A stretch of 64,000 bases of DNA from Hyphomicrobiales bacterium (GCA_900471515.1 UCFC01000035.1:156660-220659); one strand, 5' to 3'. Shown: positions 42,030-51,114, counted from the stretch's first letter. Notes: generated by a model from the sequence alone, not told the origin. A program made the numbers and translations.

Positions 42030-43352
42030 CTAATAGTCGCGCCCGCGCCTTTGCCAGCCGGACTCGAATGCGATGCGGCCGTCCTCCCAGCGCGCCCAGG
42101 GCTTGCCGCTGATATCGCCGCGAATATAGGCGCGCACGGAATCGCGGCCGCGATTGGAAACCACCGACTGCGGTTCGAAGCCGAGCCCGACAAGCGCCCT
42201 GTGCAGGTTGGCGCGCCATCCTGCCGGCAGGCGGCTGGCATCGGCGCTGCCGCCGGTCAGCAGCCGACGGATGTCGGCGCAGGGCACCATCATGTTGCCG
42301 GCAGGGATGAGGTCGCGGATGATCTCGTAGGTGGGGCCGAAATCCGTCACACCCTTGTGCAGCGCCTCAAGATCGGCCTGCAGGGCCTCGTCTTCCAGCC
42401 ACAGCGGCTCGTGCTTGTAGATGGTCATGACCTCGGCCCAGATCTGGTCGCGGTCGGCGCGGATGGCCTCGATGTCGATCGAGGTCGGCTTGACCGGCCA
42501 CCAGCGGCGGTTGCCGGTCGTATCGGTCAGGAATTCGTCGGCATTCGTCGTGGCGTAGAACACGAACTGGCGCGGCACGGCTTCGACCCGCTGCTGGTAG
42601 GCGCCGCGTGCCGTATCCTCGCGGACCGTGATGAACTTCTTGATCGCCTCCACCTCCCGGTTCGTCCGGCCGGCAAGTTCCGCAAGCTCGACGATCCAGC
42701 GCCCGCGCGTGTTCTCGATCACCTCGCGCGCCCCGTCGCCCACCGTCACGCCGTCCGTCACCCATTCCTCGATCGGCACCAGCGCCCGGCCGAACGACGA
42801 TTTTCCAAGCCCCTGCCGGCCCTGCAGGGTCAGCACATGGTCGAACTGGCAGCCCGGCTGGAAGACGCGCCGGGCGAGCGCCGAGAGCCACTTGCGCGCA
42901 AAGGCGCGGTTCAGCGCCGTGTCCTCGGCGCCGAGATAATAGGTCAGGAACGTATCGACGCGCCGCAGTCCGTCCCATGCCGGCAGCGACGACAGCCAGC
43001 CCCGCACCGGATGATAGGGATGCCGGCCGGCGACCTTGTCGATGACGGAATTGATGCTGGAAACCTTCGGCGTCAGGCCGAAGCCTTCCAGCCATTCCAC
43101 CGCTTCGGCAAGGTCGTTGTTGCCGACGGGCCGCGGGTTCCAGGCGCCCTGCCGCAGATCCCACGGCGGCCGGCGCAGCAGCATCGTCTGGCCGCTGAAT
43201 TCGTCGAGCGCGAGCATTCCCTGCGCGTCCGGATGCTGTTCCAGCACCACCGTCCAGTTGAGCGTAAGGGCGGGAAGCGGATTGCCCTTGTCGTTCGTCA
43301 TGAGCATGGCGAGCCAGTCGTTTTGCGGGGCTTGGGCGGTCACAGGCGGCAT
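42030..43352 (-). CDS. VapE-family (virulence-associated E) phage-type helicase
   Basis: A 440-residue protein of the VapE family, found in prophages, satellites and pathogenicity islands, where it replaces a replicative helicase beside a primase. The ATPase core shows Walker A QGRQGLGKSSFGRAL (about 178-185), Walker B-like GRWIVELAELAG, and FVFYATTNADEFLTDTTGNRRWWPV, a strongly conserved family block. The N-terminal 100 residues (TNDKGNPLPALTLNWTVVLEQ) are the usual leader. No primase, integrase or other phage gene is adjacent, so it is either a solitary remnant or part of a minimal unit with the neighbouring repeats. A C-terminal domain (~345-440) may bind DNA. Confidence 0.88.
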   Translation of the reverse strand: MPPVTAQAPQNDWLAMLMTNDKGNPLPALTLNWTVVLEQHPDAQGMLALDEFSGQTMLLRRPPWDLRQGAWNPRPVGNNDLAEAVEWLEGFGLTPKVSSINSVIDKVAGRHPYHPVRGWLSSLPAWDGLRRVDTFLTYYLGAEDTALNRAFARKWLSALARRVFQPGCQFDHVLTLQGRQGLGKSSFGRALVPIEEWVTDGVTVGDGAREVIENTRGRWIVELAELAGRTNREVEAIKKFITVREDTARGAYQQRVEAVPRQFVFYATTNADEFLTDTTGNRRWWPVKPTSIDIEAIRADRDQIWAEVMTIYKHEPLWLEDEALQADLEALHKGVTDFGPTYEIIRDLIPAGNMMVPCADIRRLLTGGSADASRLPAGWRANLHRALVGLGFEPQSVVSNRGRDSVRAYIRGDISGKPWARWEDGRIAFESGWQRRGRDY

Positions 43353-43441
43353 GGGATTTTCCGTGCGGGGTGGAGGAAGAGGCTTCGGACCCCGCCAGGC
43401 CTATCCGCAAAAAGGTTGGCGGATGGAATCGCCCCGCCCGC

Positions 43442-44224
43442 TCAGCCCCGCCGCGCCTCGTCGGCGGTCCGCGCGCTCTCGCGCGTGCCGGACACGATGA
43501 TCTCCAGCACCTCGTGCTCGTCGGTATTGCGGATATAGCGGTCGCCGACATATTCGCCGCGCTTGAGCACCATCACACGGTCGCCGACGGCGAAAATATC
43601 GACCAGCCGGTGCGAGATGATGATCTGGGCAACACCCTGCCGCTTCAGTTCCAGCATGGTTTCCAGCAGCCGCTCCGTTGCCATGACCGAAAGGTTGGCG
43701 GTCGGCTCGTCGAGGATGACGACGCGCGGATCGAAGGAGATGGCGCGGGCGATCGCCACCGATTGCTGGCGCCCGCCCGACAGGCTTTCCACCTTCTGGT
43801 AGACGGAGTTGACGTCCACCTTCAGCCGCTTCAGCACGCTGTCGGCCTGTGCATACATCTTGCGCCGGTTGACGAAGGGGCCGATCAGCGGCCAGCGGCC
43901 GAGGAAGATGTTCTGGCCGACATCCATGTTGCCGCAGAGCGCGAAATCCTGGTAGATCATCTCGATGCCGGCATCGCGGCTCTCGTGCGGGCTCCTGAAC
44001 CGCACCGGCCGGCCGGCCACGAGAATATCGCCGGCATCACGCTGGTAGGCGCCGGTCAGGATCTTCATCAGCGTCGATTTGCCGGCCGAATTGTCGCCGA
44101 CAAGGCCGAGGATCTCGCCGGGATAGAGCGTCAGGTCCACCTTGCGCAGCGCCTGCACGGCCCCGAAGGCCTTTTCGATGCCGCGCATTTCCACGATCGG
44201 GACGGATGGTGCCGCCTCAGCCAT
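43442..44224 (-). CDS. Sugar-type ABC transporter ATP-binding protein
   Basis: A 260-residue single-cassette ATPase of the FrcA class: Walker A GDNSAGKSTLMKIL (Ser replaces the more common Gly in NGAGKST), Q-loop YQDFAL, signature LSGGRQQSVAIARAI and Walker B VVILDEPTANLSV. It is the last gene of an importer made of a binding protein and a fused double permease, and it overlaps the permease stop by eight bases. As only one cassette is encoded, it presumably acts as a homodimer on the two permease halves. Substrate unknown; the class takes up monosaccharides, polyols or similar compounds. Confidence 0.92.
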   Translation of the reverse strand: MAEAAPSVPIVEMRGIEKAFGAVQALRKVDLTLYPGEILGLVGDNSAGKSTLMKILTGAYQRDAGDILVAGRPVRFRSPHESRDAGIEMIYQDFALCGNMDVGQNIFLGRWPLIGPFVNRRKMYAQADSVLKRLKVDVNSVYQKVESLSGGRQQSVAIARAISFDPRVVILDEPTANLSVMATERLLETMLELKRQGVAQIIISHRLVDIFAVGDRVMVLKRGEYVGDRYIRNTDEHEVLEIIVSGTRESARTADEARRG

Positions 44225-46472
44225 GACCGCTCTCCCCTGCCGGCGCCGCCGGCCTCAGCCGCACCCGCAGCCGCCCGAAAATATTGGCCTGGCGCACCCA
44301 GATGTCGATCAGCACCGCGACGACGAGGATGACGCCGACGAAGACGTTGATCCAGTGCTGCGGCATGCTGAAGCCCTGCACGTTGAGCTGCAGCAGCGCG
44401 CGCACGAGCGTGATGACCGCCGCCCCGGCCAGCGAGCCGATCATCGTGCCGTAGCCGCCGAAGATCGAGCCGCCGCCGATGATGACGGAGGCGATGGCGT
44501 CCAGCTCGCGGAACTGGCCGGCCACCGGGTTGAAGCTGCGGAAATAGGCGACGTTGATGATCCCGGCCATCGTGGCGCAGAGCGCCGACAGCATGAGCGA
44601 GAGGAAGCGCACGCGGTTGGTGTCGATGCCGGCATAGGCGGCCGCGCGCACGTTGCCGCCGGCCGCGCACACTTTCAGCCCGAACGGCGTATAGGCCAGC
44701 ATGATGCCGGCAATGAGGGCGACAAGGAACATCCAGATCGTCTGCACGCTGACGGCCTCGGCCACGGTGCGCAACATGCCGGGCGGCAATGCGAGGCCGA
44801 AATGCAGGAGAACGTCGTTCACCTTGCGCCCGAGCAGGTTATAGGCTTCCGGCCAGCCGGTCAGCTGCTGGCCCGCCACGAACCAGGCGGCAAGCCCGCG
44901 GGCGATGTAGAACATGCCGAGCGTGGCGATGAAGGCCGGCAGCCTGAAGCCGACGACGACCGTGGCGTTGACGGCACCGGCCGCCATGCCGGCCAGCAGG
45001 CCCATCGCCACGGCGGTCAGCGGGTCGGCCCCGAGCACCTTCAGGCAATAGGCCGCCGTGCTGCCGGCAAGGGCAAGTACGGCGCCGACCGAAAGGTCGA
45101 TATCGCCGGCCGCGATGACATAGGTGAGCCCGACGGCGATGAGGGCAAGCTCCGTATAGTTGAGCAGGATGGCAAAGGTGTTGGGCAGGTTCCACCAGTA
45201 GTCCGGCCTCAGCGCCAGGCCCGTCAGCCACAGCAGCGCGGTCAGGATGATGGCGAGCGCGTCGCGCCGGGCGAGAAACCGGCCGAGCCCGCCGGCCGAC
45301 AGCGCCGCGTCCGCCGCCGCGGCCCCCTTGGTCTGCACGCCCTCGATCGCCACGCCGCCCGTCTCGTAGGCCGGCGGCGGCGGCCGGCCGCGGAGCCACG
45401 CCCAGAACCGGGCGGCGAGCTGGCGGCGGATGAGCACGGGCTCGATCAGCACCGCGGCGACGAGAAGCAGGCCGAGGAAGACCAGCACCGCCCCCGCCGG
45501 CAGGGTGAACTTGGCGCCGACGGCGACACTCTCGCCGTCGATGACGACGATGCGCGTGATCGGCCAGCCCTCGCGCAGCACCTTGTCGATCAGCACCACG
45601 ACCGCGGCCCCCAGGCACGAGCCGATCACCCGCCCGCGCCCGCCGAGGATCGACGCGCCGCCGATGACGACGGAGGCGATGACGGTGAGTTCCCAGCTGA
45701 CGCCGTAAAGCGGCGTCACACCCTTGTCCTGCGCGGCCGAGAGCAGGGCCGCAAGCGTGGCCGCGAGCGAGGAGATGAGATAGGCGCGGATGCGCACCCA
45801 GCGCGTGCGGATGCCGGCATAGACGGCCGCCTGCTCGTTGCCGCCGGTGGAAAAGGTCTCGTAGCCCCAGCGCGTCTTGGCAAGCACGACGGCGCCGACG
45901 ACGGCGACGAGGAAGAAGATCGCGATCTGGTTGTTGAAGCCGAAGAGGTTCGTCTCGCCGAGATGGAAGAACAGCGGATAGTCCCTCGCCTTGTCGGAAT
46001 AGTAGATCGCCTGCCCGTGCGTCAGCGCCAGCACGAAGCCGCGGCCGATGAAGAGCATGGTCAGCGTGGCGATGAAGGCCGGCACTTTCAGGAGGGTGAC
46101 GAGCACGCCGTTGGTCAGGCCGATCGCCGTGCCGAGCAGCAGGCAGAGCAGCGCCGACGCGACCACGCCGAAATCGAGGAAGCTTGCGGCGAAAAGCCTG
46201 GCGAAGACCACGGCGACGAGGCCGTAGGTCGAGCCGACCGAAAGGTCGAGATCCCGGTTGACGATGACGAAGGTCATGCCGACCGCGATGATGCCGACGC
46301 GGGACGTATCGCGCAGCAGCGCGTGAAGGGCCTCCGTCGATCCGAAGAAGGCCGGGTTGACGACGGCCCCGCCGAGATAGAGCAGCGCAAGGAACAGCAC
46401 GAGCCCCGCCTCCCAGCCGCCGACGAGCTGGGGCGGCGCACGGCCGAGCGATGTCGTCGTGGCGGGCTCCAT
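44217..46472 (-). CDS. Fused double permease of a sugar-type ABC importer
   Basis: A 751-residue inner-membrane protein made of two complete RbsC/XylH-type permease domains in one chain. Domain 1 (about 20-340) has NRDLDLSVGSTYGLVAVVF and GGASILGGRGRVIGSCLGAAVVVL; domain 2 (about 415-735) has AAGDIDLSVGAVLALAGSTAA and GGGSIFGGYGTMIGSLAGAAVITLVRALL. They are joined by a ~60-residue polar Ala/Gly-rich linker (RGRPPPPAYETGGVAIEG...). In most importers of this class the two permeases are separate copies or a heterodimer. It lies between the binding protein and the ATPase. The two halves differ enough not to be a recent duplication. Confidence 0.92.
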   Translation of the reverse strand: MEPATTTSLGRAPPQLVGGWEAGLVLFLALLYLGGAVVNPAFFGSTEALHALLRDTSRVGIIAVGMTFVIVNRDLDLSVGSTYGLVAVVFARLFAASFLDFGVVASALLCLLLGTAIGLTNGVLVTLLKVPAFIATLTMLFIGRGFVLALTHGQAIYYSDKARDYPLFFHLGETNLFGFNNQIAIFFLVAVVGAVVLAKTRWGYETFSTGGNEQAAVYAGIRTRWVRIRAYLISSLAATLAALLSAAQDKGVTPLYGVSWELTVIASVVIGGASILGGRGRVIGSCLGAAVVVLIDKVLREGWPITRIVVIDGESVAVGAKFTLPAGAVLVFLGLLLVAAVLIEPVLIRRQLAARFWAWLRGRPPPPAYETGGVAIEGVQTKGAAAADAALSAGGLGRFLARRDALAIILTALLWLTGLALRPDYWWNLPNTFAILLNYTELALIAVGLTYVIAAGDIDLSVGAVLALAGSTAAYCLKVLGADPLTAVAMGLLAGMAAGAVNATVVVGFRLPAFIATLGMFYIARGLAAWFVAGQQLTGWPEAYNLLGRKVNDVLLHFGLALPPGMLRTVAEAVSVQTIWMFLVALIAGIMLAYTPFGLKVCAAGGNVRAAAYAGIDTNRVRFLSLMLSALCATMAGIINVAYFRSFNPVAGQFRELDAIASVIIGGGSIFGGYGTMIGSLAGAAVITLVRALLQLNVQGFSMPQHWINVFVGVILVVAVLIDIWVRQANIFGRLRVRLRPAAPAGESGHG

Positions 46473-46563
46473 GAATTTCTACCGAGCGGTCCCTGGCTTT
46501 GGCTTTGGCGCGGCGGGACGGCCTGCGCCCTCCCGCCGCTGTTTCAGGCGTTTCGAGCCGCAA

Positions 46564-47646
46564 TCAGTTCTCGAAGCGCTTGCCGACATTGGCGACCGTA
46601 TCCTTCGTCACCAGCTGGGCGCGCGTATCGAGATTGGCCGCCGCAATGCCGCGGTCGATCTGCAGGTAGAGCTGCATGACCGGCCAGAACCCCTGCAGGA
46701 AGGGCTGCTGGCCGAGCGAGCCGGTCAGGTTGCCCGCCGCAATGCCTTCCTGCTGTGCCGGGCCGAGATCGAAGCCGAAGGCGCAGAACTTGCCGGTCTT
46801 GCCCATCTGCGCAACCGCCTTGACGAGCGGCGGCGTGAAGACGTTGTTGGCCGTGAAGGCGCCCACCACGTCGCCGCGCGATTCGAAGAGCGAAACCAGC
46901 GCGTTGACGGGGTCGTTCGGGTTCGTGTCGATGCCGACGTTTTCCGGGCCGGCGTCAACCTTGAATGCATCGAGCTTGCCGGCATCCTTCAGCGTCTTGA
47001 CGATGGCGTTGAAGGCGGCGGTGACACGGTTGTTCACCTCGATATTGCCCATCGCGGTGGAGGACGGCAGCAGGATCGAGCCGCCGGTGGCTCCGCTCGC
47101 CAGCACGCAATTGGCCAGCGCCTCGCCGCCGATCGCCGCAGCCGAGGCATCCTGGCCGGTATGGCTGATGGCGCTGCGGTGCAGGATAGTGCCGTCGAAC
47201 GAATTGGTCGTCGCCACCGGAATGCCCGCCGCCTCGGCCGCCTTGACGATATCGTTATAGGCGCCGACCTGCGGCGTCGTCATGATGATGCCGTCGATCG
47301 TCGGGTCCTGCACGATCTGGTTCAGGATCTCGATCTCGCGGGCCGGGTCGTCCACCGGCGATTCCGAACCGAGCAGCAATATCTTGGCGCCGATCATGTT
47401 GCCGGCGACGGTGGCGCCGACATAGACAGGATCGAAGAAACCGTTGCCTGCCGTGTGCGTGACGATCGCAAACGTCAGATGGCCGTCGGCCGAATGGAAA
47501 TCCTTCGTGCCGGGGGCTTCCTTGGCCGCCTCCTCGAAATTATAGCCGCCGACCGCCTTTTCGACGCTGCCCGACTGCGCGAATGCCTGCGGGACACCGA
47601 TCGACAGTATTGCGGCCGAAGCCGCATAGAACAATACACGCCTCAT
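46564..47646 (-). CDS. Periplasmic substrate-binding protein of the fused-permease importer
   Basis: A 360-residue precursor with a signal peptide ending AFA before QSG, then a type-I periplasmic binding fold: LTFAIVTHTAGNGFFDPVYVGATVAGNMIGAKILLLG, PTIDGIIMTTPQVGAYNDIVKAAEAAGIPVATTNSF and FGFDLGPAQQEGIAAGNLTGSLGQQPFLQGFWPV. This is the class of sugar or autoinducer-like ligand receptors (RbsB/LsrB relatives). The ATG follows GGAGGACCAATC. A 176-bp gap separates it from the upstream deacylase gene. The ligand is unknown; the adjacent periplasmic deacylase hints at an acylated or amidated compound or its product. Confidence 0.92.
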   Translation of the reverse strand: MRRVLFYAASAAILSIGVPQAFAQSGSVEKAVGGYNFEEAAKEAPGTKDFHSADGHLTFAIVTHTAGNGFFDPVYVGATVAGNMIGAKILLLGSESPVDDPAREIEILNQIVQDPTIDGIIMTTPQVGAYNDIVKAAEAAGIPVATTNSFDGTILHRSAISHTGQDASAAAIGGEALANCVLASGATGGSILLPSSTAMGNIEVNNRVTAAFNAIVKTLKDAGKLDAFKVDAGPENVGIDTNPNDPVNALVSLFESRGDVVGAFTANNVFTPPLVKAVAQMGKTGKFCAFGFDLGPAQQEGIAAGNLTGSLGQQPFLQGFWPVMQLYLQIDRGIAAANLDTRAQLVTKDTVANVGKRFEN

Positions 47647-47822
47647 GATTGGTCCTCCCTTGCAACCAGGGGAGAAAAGCCTGACGGGCGCAATGTAACG
47701 AGAGTGGGGCCGGAGGCTTATTCTCCCACTTGCTAATATTCTGCGCAATTCCGGGCCAAGTAAACGGATAAGTTGACGATCTCTGTGAATTTGTTCGTTT
47801 TCGAGGCACCGATAACCGGTTC

Positions 47823-49028
47823 TTACTCGGGATAGGCCTCGCCACCGCCAGGCGCCGCCTTGTGGAAGAGGATGAAGACCAGAGGGTTGCCGGGCTCGGC
47901 CATTGCGTCGCTGCGCTGGCCCGTTATCTCTCCGGCCACGCCGCTTGTATATTCCGCGACCACTTCGCCGAAGCTGTTGCGCTGGATGGCCACTTTCTGT
48001 CCGGCTTCGACCTTGTCGTTGAGCCTGACCAGATGCTCGACGATCCCGCCCTCGGTTGCCAGGATCGGAAAGGCGCTGTTGCCGACGAAGACGTTCACGT
48101 CCTTGCCGGTCCGGCCCATCGGCCCGGCGACGATGCCGTAATGCTTGAAGACGTTCATCGTGCCTTCCACGAACAGCGAGATCATCTCGATATCCAGAAC
48201 GCGGGCAGCGCCGATCTCCGGCGTGAAGGAGGGGATGCCCACGTCCATGAAGGCGTTGTGCAGCACACCGGGATAGACATGGTTGTCGAAGATCTGGCCG
48301 ACGGGATAGAGCTCCAGCATGGCCTTGACCTCGGGCACATCCATGCCGCCGATATTGAATGCGGTGACTTCGAACCCGGTCGTTCCGGTGTGGAAATCGA
48401 TCGCAAAGTCGGCGTTCGGCCGCAGCAGCCGGTTGAACATCAGCCCGGCGTGGCGGCTCGGCGCAGTGAGACCGTTCTCGTTGCCCGGCCATTCCCGGTT
48501 CATGTCGATCAGGTCTGCGCCCCTGCCCTGGTTGGGCCACCGGCGCTGCATGCTTTCGACGGCCGGCCGCGCCACGTCGGTGACCGCCATGACCGTGCCC
48601 GACATCTGCGCCGGATCGAGCTGGTTCATCACGGTCTGGACCGTGTGGATATTGCTCATTTCGTCGCCATGCACACCGCTGGTCAGCACGCCGCGCTTGC
48701 CGGGCCTCGCCCCCTTGGCGACGATGACGGACGCATACCAGTGCTGCCCCGTAGGCATCTGCACGCCCTGGAAATAGAGATGGTGCTTCTGCCCCGGCTC
48801 CAGGTCGTCGACGTCGAGCGCGCTGACGACCTTTTTTCCCTGGATGACATCGCCGGTATAGACCGTTCCCGGCGTCGGATCGGCTGCGGCTGCGGCTGCC
48901 GTTGTCGTTGCCGCCTGCGCCTGCGCAGCCCTCGTGCCGGCGGCAAGGGCGGCCGAGGCGCCGACCGTCGCAAGCGACGCAATCAGCAGATCGCGGCGAT
49001 CGATACCCGTCTTCGACTTGTCCGACAT
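47823..49028 (-). CDS. Tat-exported succinylglutamate desuccinylase / aspartoacylase-family protein
   Basis: A zinc-dependent deacylase-like enzyme (M14 superfamily), probably periplasmic. The 401-residue chain starts with a Tat signal (DRRDLLIASLATVGASAALAAGTRA, twin Arg 11-12) and an Ala/Thr-rich spacer. Zinc ligands are visible: His120 and Glu123 in SGVHGDEMSN and His213 in DFHTGTTGFE; the family's NREWPG segment near 177 is also present. A C-terminal domain (EHLVRLNDKVEAGQKVAIQ) has the lipoyl-like barrel seen in this family. Start: the ATG before SDKSKTG. Upstream is an SDR gene and downstream an ABC importer, all in the same direction. Confidence 0.88.
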   Translation of the reverse strand: MSDKSKTGIDRRDLLIASLATVGASAALAAGTRAAQAQAATTTAAAAAADPTPGTVYTGDVIQGKKVVSALDVDDLEPGQKHHLYFQGVQMPTGQHWYASVIVAKGARPGKRGVLTSGVHGDEMSNIHTVQTVMNQLDPAQMSGTVMAVTDVARPAVESMQRRWPNQGRGADLIDMNREWPGNENGLTAPSRHAGLMFNRLLRPNADFAIDFHTGTTGFEVTAFNIGGMDVPEVKAMLELYPVGQIFDNHVYPGVLHNAFMDVGIPSFTPEIGAARVLDIEMISLFVEGTMNVFKHYGIVAGPMGRTGKDVNVFVGNSAFPILATEGGIVEHLVRLNDKVEAGQKVAIQRNSFGEVVAEYTSGVAGEITGQRSDAMAEPGNPLVFILFHKAAPGGGEAYPE

Positions 49029-49229
49029 GATGGAAGCCCTCCGCATCCGCAACAACGGCATGGACGTCGGGCGCGAAAGATCCGCCCAGCTTCAATCTAG
49101 GGTATGACGGCAAACCGGCAAGGTTGCCCGGTGTGCGCAGGCCCCTGCCGGGCGCGCGAAAGCGCGGTGCCGCTCGGGCCTATCCGGCCGCGCCGTTTCG
49201 GTCCCGCGGGCGGCAGCCTCCCGCCGCCC

Positions 49230-49985
49230 TCAATGGGCCGTATAGGCCCCGTCCACCAGATAGTGCGCGCCGGTGATGAAACTCGCCTGCCCGGACAAGA
49301 GGAAGGAGACGAGATTGGCGACCTCGTCTGGCGTGCCGCGCCGGCACATCGGCTGCAGGGCGGCCATGCGCCGGGTGTTTGCCGCCTCCTGATGCTCCGA
49401 CAGAAGCGGCGTGTCGATCCAGCCGGGGCCGACCGCGTTGATGCGGATGCCGTAGCGCGCATATTCGATCGCCGCCACTTTCGTCAGCCCGACGAGCCCG
49501 TGCTTGGCCGTCGTATAGGCGGCCGCCGTCGGCAGGCCGACCTCGCCGAGAGCGGAGGACATGTTGACGATGGCGCCGCCGCCGGCCTTCAGCATCGCCC
49601 CAAGCTCGCATTTCATGCAGTAGAAGACGCTGTTGAGGTTGACGTTCATCAGCCGGTGCCAGTCGTCGAGCGGATAGTCGGCCACCGCCGCCCTCACCCC
49701 GTCTATGCCGGCATTGTTGACGGCGAGATCGAGGCTGCCGCAGCGCTCCACGGTGAAATCGACCAGCCGCTGCACGCCCTCGAAATCGGCCACGTCGACG
49801 ACGAAGGCGCGCGCCCGCCCGCCATCGGCGCGGATCGCCGCCACGGTCTCATGCGCCGCCTCCTCGTTGAGATCGGCAATGACGACCTCGACCCCCTCGC
49901 CGGCCAGCTGCCGGGCAACGGCCGCCCCGATCCCGGAGCCCGCCCCCGTCACGATTGCGACTTTTCCTTCCAGGCCAAGTTTCAT
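49230..49985 (-). CDS. SDR-family oxidoreductase of the deacylase/importer cluster
   Basis: A 251-residue classical short-chain dehydrogenase: TGAGSGIGAA (~13-22), Asp in VVIADLNEE (suggesting NAD), NNAGID, SSALGEVGLPTAAAYTTAKHG with the catalytic Ser and YxxxK, and GPGWIDTPLL. It is the first gene of a co-directional group with the deacylase and the fused-permease importer, and would oxidise an alcohol derived from the imported compound. GAAGGAAG is the ribosome site. Substrate unknown. Confidence 0.9.
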   Translation of the reverse strand: MKLGLEGKVAIVTGAGSGIGAAVARQLAGEGVEVVIADLNEEAAHETVAAIRADGGRARAFVVDVADFEGVQRLVDFTVERCGSLDLAVNNAGIDGVRAAVADYPLDDWHRLMNVNLNSVFYCMKCELGAMLKAGGGAIVNMSSALGEVGLPTAAAYTTAKHGLVGLTKVAAIEYARYGIRINAVGPGWIDTPLLSEHQEAANTRRMAALQPMCRRGTPDEVANLVSFLLSGQASFITGAHYLVDGAYTAH

Positions 49986-50165
49986 CGCTTCCTTCCATTC
50001 TTGTCTTCTAATATTCTTTCAAAACGAGTGGTTGAGGCAAGGAGATTCGTGAATGGTCGAAATGCATACTATTGCAAGTTGCGCAGCTTGTCCGCCCGTC
50101 AGGCAAATCGGTCCACAGGAGCGATCGAGGCCCGCAATGTCCAAGCCGGTCGAAAGGGTGGGCCG

Positions 50166-50768
50166 GTGAAGATGCGCAAACGGGCAGCTGTGACACGCCG
50201 GGCTTTCGTTCTGGGTAGCCTGGCACTGACGCTTCAGGCATGCACGACGACCTCGGACGGCCCGCCGCTGGGCTACCGGGTTCTGGGACGGGACCCGGAT
50301 TCCGATCCGCGCTACCGGCGCCAGGAAGTGGCCTATGACGGCGGCGAGCCGCCGGGAACCATCGTCGTCGATACCGGCGCGCGTTACCTCTATTTCGTCG
50401 AATCCGGCGGCATTGCCACCCGCTACGGCGTCGCCGTCGGCGAGGAAGGCCTGAGCTTCAAGGGCGAGGCCACGATCGGCCGCAAGGCGGAATGGCCCTC
50501 CTGGAAGCCCACCGACGACATGATCGCGCGCAAGCCGCGGCTTGCCCAATATGCCGACGGCGTGCCGGGCGGGCCGGACAACCCGCTGGGGGCCGCCGCC
50601 CTCTATCTCTACCAGGGCGGCCGCGACACGCTTTTCCGGCTGCACGGAACCAACGCCCCCTGGTCGATCGGCCATGCCGTTTCGAACGGCTGTATCCGGC
50701 TCACCAACGCCAATATCGTCGATCTTTACGCGCGCGCCCGCATCGGAACGCGCGTGGTTGTGATCTGA
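50166..50768 (+). CDS. L,D-transpeptidase (YkuD) lipoprotein
   Basis: Cross-links peptidoglycan or attaches envelope proteins. The protein of about 200 residues has a TRRAFVLGSLALTLQACTTT leader that combines twin Arg with a lipobox (LQAC), so it is probably a periplasmic lipoprotein. The YkuD domain (~60-200) ends in the catalytic HGTNAPWSIGHAVSNGCIRLTN block with its His and Cys. The segment DPRYRRQEVAYDG...GTIVVDTGARYLYFV is typical of rhizobial Ldts. The start is GTG (AAAGGG seven bases upstream) or the ATG six bases later. Confidence 0.93.
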   Translation: MKMRKRAAVTRRAFVLGSLALTLQACTTTSDGPPLGYRVLGRDPDSDPRYRRQEVAYDGGEPPGTIVVDTGARYLYFVESGGIATRYGVAVGEEGLSFKGEATIGRKAEWPSWKPTDDMIARKPRLAQYADGVPGGPDNPLGAAALYLYQGGRDTLFRLHGTNAPWSIGHAVSNGCIRLTNANIVDLYARARIGTRVVVI

Positions 50769-50991
50769 AGCCGGCTGCGTATCGGTGTGAGGCGGTTTTG
50801 CAACAGCGGCAAAACCATTCGTCGCTCCCGTTTACCAAGCGAAATTGCGGGGTTGGTCACAATGGTTAGTATCTGCTAATGTAGATTCGTTGCACGTTGC
50901 ATCATACCCGCACTGTTCAAAGTGCCGATATCGTCAAACTTTAAGGTGCAGGCCGTCACGGCCTGGGCCAGGATGAGGAGAGGACTTCTTG

Positions 50992-51114
50992 ATGAGCAGA
51001 ATTTTATTCGTGATCCTCGCAACGCTTGCGGTGGCCAATCTGAGTGCCTGCGGGTCGGTTGGCAAAGGCAAGGGGAAAGCTCCGCCGCCGGCGGCAACGG
51101 CCGTCTACAAGTAA
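50992..51114 (+). CDS. Very small lipoprotein (40 residues)
   Basis: MSRILFVILATLAVANLSAC is a clear lipoprotein signal with lipobox LSAC; the mature part is only about 21 residues (CGSVGKGKGKAPPPAATAVYK), basic and Pro/Ala-rich. GAGGAGAGG precedes the ATG. A hairpin (GGAAGGGCT/AGCCCTTCC) follows the stop. It resembles entericidin-like or other short envelope lipoproteins in size but not in clear sequence. Found by reading the sequence; easily missed because of length. Confidence 0.65.
   Translation: MSRILFVILATLAVANLSACGSVGKGKGKAPPPAATAVYK

Noticed and set aside
44142..46679. An 845-codon plus-strand frame opposite the fused permease
   Set aside because: The product is a His/Asp/Arg/Gln-rich chain without hydrophobic segments; the minus strand gives twenty or so membrane helices and both IDLSVG-type motifs.
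46564..49113. A single 849-codon protein joining the binding protein to an upstream segment
   Set aside because: The upstream part is an out-of-frame reading of the deacylase gene; the true start of the binding protein is the ATG before a signal peptide at 47646.
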